Source: Chromobacterium rhizoryzae
GTDB lineage: Bacteria; Pseudomonadota; Gammaproteobacteria; Burkholderiales; Chromobacteriaceae
Assembly (NCBI RefSeq): GCF_020544465.1
Contig: NZ_CP066126.1
Span: forward strand, 5,208,001 to 5,272,000
DNA: 64,000 nucleotides
Direction of reading: 5' to 3'
In this document: in pieces, positions 60,658 through 64,000 of the stretch
How the letters are laid out: each line of letters starts with the position of its first letter
Numbering within the stretch: position 1 is the first letter of the stretch
Made by a program: the position numbers and the translations under genes
Notes under the pieces: generated by a model
Seen by the model: only the letters and a program-made list of their open reading frames with translations
Told to the model about the DNA's origin: nothing
Database searches by the model: none

Positions 60658-61260
60658 ATGTTAGCCAACTACAGCGTGTTGCCCACGATGAGCCTGCCGT
60701 CCACCACCGACCTGGTGCGCCTGGATCAGCGCCCGCACCCGCCTATCACCTTGAACAGCCCGGCTCTGGACGTGATGACCGATTTGCGGCTGATCAATCC
60801 GGTGGGCATTGATCAGAACGCCAGCTTGCGCGAAGCGCACGACCGAATGATCAGCCACGGCATCCGGCTGCTGTTCGTCCACGATGGCGACGGACAGTTC
60901 GCCGGCCTGATCACCGCCACCGATCTGCTGGGCGAGCGGCCCATCCAGTGCATGAAGGAACACGGCAAGCACTATGCGGACATCGGCGTGGGCGATGTGA
61001 TGACGCCGCGCAAGCAGCTGGAAGCCTTGAACCTGGGCGATATCGAGCACGCCAGCGTGGGCCATATGGTGGCGACGATGAAGCAGATGGGACGCCAGCA
61101 CGCGCTGGTGGCGGAGTTCAACCCCGGCAGCGGCCATCATGAATTGTGCGGCCTGTTCTCCACCTCCCACATGGCCAGGTTGCTGGGCATGCCGCTTTCC
61201 TTCATCCGCGTGCCGCAGGCCCTGTCGGAAATTCAATATTCCTTGCTGCACGCGATATGA
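60658..61260 (+). CDS. Tandem CBS-domain protein
   Basis: This 200-residue soluble protein has two CBS motifs. The first is LRLINPVGIDQNASLREAHDRMISHGIRLLFVHDGDGQFAGLITATDLLGE (about 54-104); the second starts at VGDVMTPRKQLEALNLGDIEHASVGHMVATMKQMGRQHALVAE (about 123-165) and ends with GLFSTSHMARLLG. CBS pairs bind adenine nucleotides and regulate partners; none is fused here. AAGGAG lies 7 nt before the ATG. The 257-base gap upstream contains a small CCGCGTC/GACGCGG hairpin (60484-60500) and no gene. Confidence 0.9.
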   Translation: MLANYSVLPTMSLPSTTDLVRLDQRPHPPITLNSPALDVMTDLRLINPVGIDQNASLREAHDRMISHGIRLLFVHDGDGQFAGLITATDLLGERPIQCMKEHGKHYADIGVGDVMTPRKQLEALNLGDIEHASVGHMVATMKQMGRQHALVAEFNPGSGHHELCGLFSTSHMARLLGMPLSFIRVPQALSEIQYSLLHAI

Positions 61261-61349
61261 GGGGCGCGGCGCGCAAGTGGGCAAGAATCGGGTCGCCGCG
61301 GCGGCCCGATCTGCTTATGCTGGGGCTGTGATCGAATGGAGAGCAGACC

Positions 61350-62210
61350 ATGCACGGCGAAATTCTCGAGGAAGACCGCGACTACGGCCGCATTCGCGAC
61401 GCCATCCGCTATCTGGTGGCCAACGCCGAGCGCCAGCCGGAGCTGGCCGAGCTGGCCGGCGCGTTGCACCTGTCGGAATCGCGCTTGCAGCGCTTGTTCA
61501 CCCGCTGGGCCGGCGTCAGCCCCAAGCGCTTTTTGCAGCATCTGACCTGCGAGGCCGCCAAGGCCAGGCTGGGCGGACAGGCCTTGTTGCCGCTATCGCA
61601 TGAATTGGGCTTGTCCGGCGGCGGGCGCTTGCACGATCTGTTCGTGACGCTGGAGGCGATGACCCCGGGCGAATACCGCAACGGCGGCGCCGGATTGGCG
61701 ATCGAATGGAGCGTGGAAGCCAGCCGTTTCGGCCCGGTGCTGGTGGCGCGGACCGCGCGTGGGGTGTGCGCGGCGCAATTCGTCGCGGACGAGAAAGAGG
61801 CCGTGGCCTGGCTGAGCCGGCGCTGGCCCAAGGCTGCGTTGAGCCATGTTCCCGGCGGCGGCGCCGAGGTGGCCGCGGCCATGTTCGAGCCGCTGCGCGC
61901 CGAAGGCCAGGCGCCGTTGGCGCTGCGGGTGCAGGGCAGCAATTTCCAGATCCAGGTCTGGCGCGCGCTGCTGTCCATTCCCTACGGCGGCTTCGCCAGT
62001 TACGGCCAGATCGCCGCCGCGGTGGGGCGGCCGCGCGCCGCGCGGGCGGTAGGCAGCGCGGTGGGCGCCAATCCGGTGGCCTGGCTGATTCCCTGCCACC
62101 GGGTGATACGCGCCGAGGGCGCTTTGGGCGAATACCGCTGGGGCGCGGAACGCAAGGTGGAGTTGATAGGCTGGGAAGGCGCGGTGATGGCGGGCTTGCA
62201 GCCGGCCTAG
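61350..62210 (+). CDS. AraC-HTH / methylated-DNA cysteine methyltransferase (Ada-like, short)
   Basis: This 286-residue protein fuses an AraC-type helix-turn-helix (about 10-105: AELAGALHLSESRLQRLFTRWAGVSPKRFLQHLTCEAAKARL) to an O6-alkylguanine-DNA alkyltransferase (from about 115). FQIQVWRALLSIPYGGFASYGQIAAAVGRPRAARAVGSAVGANPVAWLIPCHRVI holds the Arg finger and acceptor Cys in PCHRV. The N-terminal Ada zinc/methylphosphotriester domain is absent, so self-activation by methylated phosphate is lost. It acts as repair protein and perhaps regulator. The stop shares CTAG with the convergent LysR gene. Confidence 0.92.
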   Translation: MHGEILEEDRDYGRIRDAIRYLVANAERQPELAELAGALHLSESRLQRLFTRWAGVSPKRFLQHLTCEAAKARLGGQALLPLSHELGLSGGGRLHDLFVTLEAMTPGEYRNGGAGLAIEWSVEASRFGPVLVARTARGVCAAQFVADEKEAVAWLSRRWPKAALSHVPGGGAEVAAAMFEPLRAEGQAPLALRVQGSNFQIQVWRALLSIPYGGFASYGQIAAAVGRPRAARAVGSAVGANPVAWLIPCHRVIRAEGALGEYRWGAERKVELIGWEGAVMAGLQPA

Positions 62211-63061
62211 ACCGCGAACTGGCCCAGCGCGCGGAAGAACAGCCGGGACAGCAATTCCAGCCCGTCGTCGTCGCGCTGGCGGTAGAGCGCCAGCGGCACC
62301 GCCGGCAGCGGCGGCAGGCTGTGTTCCGGCAAGGGCCGCAGCTGCGCGGAGACGGCGTCGGGAAACAGGGCGCCCACGCCCAGGCCCGCTTCCAAGGCCG
62401 CTTGCACCGCCAGCTGACTGGTGCTTTCGAAGACGATGCGATAAGGCTGGTCAAGCTGGTGCAAGGCGCGCAGCATCGCGTCGCGCCAGCTGCAGGGCGC
62501 GGAGAACATCACCAAGGGCAGGACCTTCGCTTCCGGTTTCACGCCGTCGCGCGCCAACCATTGCAATGGGTATTCCAGCACCCAGCTCGGCGTCCGCTCC
62601 AGCCCGCACTGACGCGGGTTGGCGATCAGCAGATCCAGTTCTCCCTGGCGAAAAGCCGGGCTGAGTTCCCGTTCCAGGGCCACCCGCACTTCGAGCTGCC
62701 ACTGCGGCTGGGTGGCGGCGAAGTCGGCCAGCACCTGCGGCAGATGACGGCTGATCACATCCTCGATCAGGCCCACCCGGCAACGCCGGGCGGCGGCGGG
62801 CGCGGCCGTCGGCTGCATCTGTTCGGTCAGGCTGACGATGCGTTCGGCGTAGGGCAGCAATTGCAGCCCCGCCGCGGTGAGGCTGACGCCGCGCGGAGAG
62901 CGTCGCAACAGGGTCTGGCCGCAGTGCTGTTCCAGTTTGCGCAGTTGCAGGCTCAAGGCGGGCTGCGTGCGCCCCAAGTCCGCCGCCGCGCGGTTGATGC
63001 TGCCGTGGCGCGCCACCGTGATCAGCGCGCGCAGCAAACCGGTGTCCAAATCTCCAGTCAT
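62207..63061 (-). CDS. LysR-family transcriptional regulator
   Basis: This 284-residue protein has the N-terminal winged helix LLRALITVARHGSINRAAADLGRTQPALSLQLRKLEQHCGQTLLRRSPRGVSLTAAG (about 9-65) and the C-terminal effector-binding domain of the usual size. It is divergent from the small EamA-like transporter at 63144 and probably controls it. A dyad CTTATA (63069-63074)/TATAAG (63101-63106) lies between them. The ligand is unknown. Its TAG shares CTAG (62207-62210) with the Ada-like gene. Confidence 0.93.
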   Translation of the reverse strand: MTGDLDTGLLRALITVARHGSINRAAADLGRTQPALSLQLRKLEQHCGQTLLRRSPRGVSLTAAGLQLLPYAERIVSLTEQMQPTAAPAAARRCRVGLIEDVISRHLPQVLADFAATQPQWQLEVRVALERELSPAFRQGELDLLIANPRQCGLERTPSWVLEYPLQWLARDGVKPEAKVLPLVMFSAPCSWRDAMLRALHQLDQPYRIVFESTSQLAVQAALEAGLGVGALFPDAVSAQLRPLPEHSLPPLPAVPLALYRQRDDDGLELLSRLFFRALGQFAV

Positions 63062-63068
63062 GATTTTT

Positions 63069-63106
63069 TCTTATAACAATGCCCTGATTTTTCAGTCTAC
63101 CTATAA
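63069..63106. promoter_or_regulatory. Divergent LysR/transporter promoter region with a dyad
   Basis: CTTATA near 63069-63074 and TATAAG near 63101-63106 form an inverted repeat 26 nt apart in AT-rich sequence between the LysR gene and the transporter, a size typical of LysR operators. The link to this regulator is inferred from position. Confidence 0.35.
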
Positions 63107-63143
63107 GCGGCGGGAAAGTTTAGCCTAGGGACGGATATTTCTC

Positions 63144-63578
63144 ATGAGGCGTTCAAACATGTTCATCGCGGCTTTATTGCTGGCGGTCGCCGGCTCCGTC
63201 GTCTATCACCTGTCGATCAAGCAGGTGCCGGAGGCGGCGAATCCTTTCTTTTCATTGGCGGTCAGTTACGGCGTGGCCATGCTGGTGTGCGTGCTGGGGA
63301 TGTGGTGGCTGCCCGGCGGCGGCCAGCGCGGGCTGGCCGCGCTGAACTGGAGCAGCCTGGGCGTGGCGGCGGGCATTGTCGGCATCGAACTGGGCTTTTT
63401 GCTGGCCTATCGCGCCGGCTGGCATGTCGGCTACGCGGCGCTCAGTTCCAATGTGCTGACCGCGCTGGTGTTGCTGCCGCTGGGCTATCTGCTGTTTCGC
63501 GAACAGCCGTCGCTGGGCAAGCTGGGCGGCATGGCCTTGAGCATGGGCGGGCTGTGGATGATGCTGCGCTTCCGCTGA
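63144..63578 (+). CDS. Small EamA/DMT-type membrane transporter
   Basis: This 144-residue membrane protein has five hydrophobic segments. LLLAVAGSVVYHLSIKQVPEAANPFFSLAVSYGVAMLVCVLGMWWL and LALVLLPLGYLLFREQPSLGKLGGMALSMGGLWMMLRF resemble half-size EamA/SMR transporters, the second with the FREQPS...G closing motif. Substrate unknown. It is divergent from a LysR regulator, which suggests induction by its substrate. ATG 63159 is an alternative start. Confidence 0.78.
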   Translation: MRRSNMFIAALLLAVAGSVVYHLSIKQVPEAANPFFSLAVSYGVAMLVCVLGMWWLPGGGQRGLAALNWSSLGVAAGIVGIELGFLLAYRAGWHVGYAALSSNVLTALVLLPLGYLLFREQPSLGKLGGMALSMGGLWMMLRFR

Positions 63579-63616
63579 GCGCCGCCCGGTAGACGGGCGA
63601 CGCTCGGACCACGCCC

Positions 63617-64000
63617 TCAAGCGGCGTTCAGCGGCAGATGGACGGCCAGCTTGAAGCCGTCCGCCTGATCGCAGAACTCCAGCCGGCCGCGGTGTTGCTT
63701 GACCACGCGGCTGACGATGGCGAGGCCGAGGCCGCTGCCGCCGTCGGTGCCGCGGTGTTCGGCCAGCCGTTCGAACGGCGCCAGCGCGGTTTCGCGCAGC
63801 TCGGCCGGAATGCCCTTGCCGTGGTCCAGCACGCTGAGCACAGCGAAGCCGTTGTCTTGTTCGACGCAGACCTCCACCGGCGGCGCGCCGTAGCGGCGCG
63901 CGTTTTCCAGCAGATTGGACAATAAGCGCTCCAGCGCCAGCCCGTCGCCTTGCAGCTCCGGCTCCGCCAGCCGCTTCAGGCGCACGTCCATGCCCTCGCG
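63617..64000 (-). CDS. Sensor histidine kinase, C-terminal part, cut by window edge
   Basis: About 128 residues of the catalytic ATP-binding domain are visible: N box LLSNLLENARRYG, G1 DHGKGIP, F-like APFERL, G2 GGSGLGLAIVSRVVKQHRG, then the C-terminus ending LPLNAA. EHRGTDGGSGLGL resembles EnvZ/OmpR-class kinases (osmolarity-type sensors). The dimerisation and sensor domains lie beyond the right edge, so the signal cannot be read. Confidence 0.88.
   Translation of the reverse strand, partial: REGMDVRLKRLAEPELQGDGLALERLLSNLLENARRYGAPPVEVCVEQDNGFAVLSVLDHGKGIPAELRETALAPFERLAEHRGTDGGSGLGLAIVSRVVKQHRGRLEFCDQADGFKLAVHLPLNAA

Overview
The window is high-GC, gene-dense chromosomal DNA. The enzyme set, the single-chain indolepyruvate oxidoreductase, the chitin-type sugar uptake cluster and the LPS-core genes suggest a betaproteobacterium of the Chromobacterium type (Neisseriales). 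This is inferred from gene content; no rRNA gene is present to prove it. No tRNA, rRNA, CRISPR array, integrase or full insertion sequence was seen.

Layout. 1-22.8 kb: truncated rarD, fused indolepyruvate:ferredoxin oxidoreductase, small secreted proteins including a DUF2059 pair, mscS, a sirtuin, a MazG-like enzyme, cpdB, an HxlR regulator with a divergent quinone reductase, a GST, a PhaC-like DUF3141 protein, two Spy/CpxP-like proteins, rlhA and a chemoreceptor. 23.2-30.7 kb: an OprD-type porin, a family 1 sugar ABC transporter, a GH3 beta-N-acetylhexosaminidase and the ABC ATPase, which together read as a chitooligosaccharide or aminosugar uptake cluster. 31.8-34.4 kb: an AT-rich islet with two PAAR-type proteins, an M15-like peptidase and three tandem small periplasmic proteins, read here as a type VI secretion effector/immunity islet. 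35.4-41.2 kb: glpD, glpT, glpF and glpK on one strand. 41.8-56.8 kb: pyk, a YcaQ-family glycosylase, several small enzymes, thiC behind a TPP riboswitch, pcm, a rhodanese, ung, a CorC-type protein, an LD-carboxypeptidase and GNAT enzymes. 56.9-60.4 kb: LPS-core genes (WaaE-like GT2, waaC, waaA) split by a 511-base gene-free stretch packed with DnaA boxes. 60.7-64 kb: a CBS protein, an Ada-like protein, a LysR regulator with a divergent transporter, and a truncated histidine kinase.

The most notable signals are five. First, the PAAR / M15 peptidase / triple-immunity islet, which includes a decayed copy of the effector C-terminus fused in register to the third immunity gene. Second, a family of about 125-155 bp imperfect palindromic repeats with AGAACCTGTT-type ends: six full copies, one mini-copy and two fragments, four of them fused to the stop codon of the upstream gene. 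Third, two clusters of DnaA boxes far from any dnaA gene. Fourth, two paralogous small genes whose start codons lie in a conserved, covarying hairpin. Fifth, candidate operators and leaders for the indolepyruvate, sugar-uptake and glycerol genes.

All domain calls come from reading motifs by eye; no database search was run.
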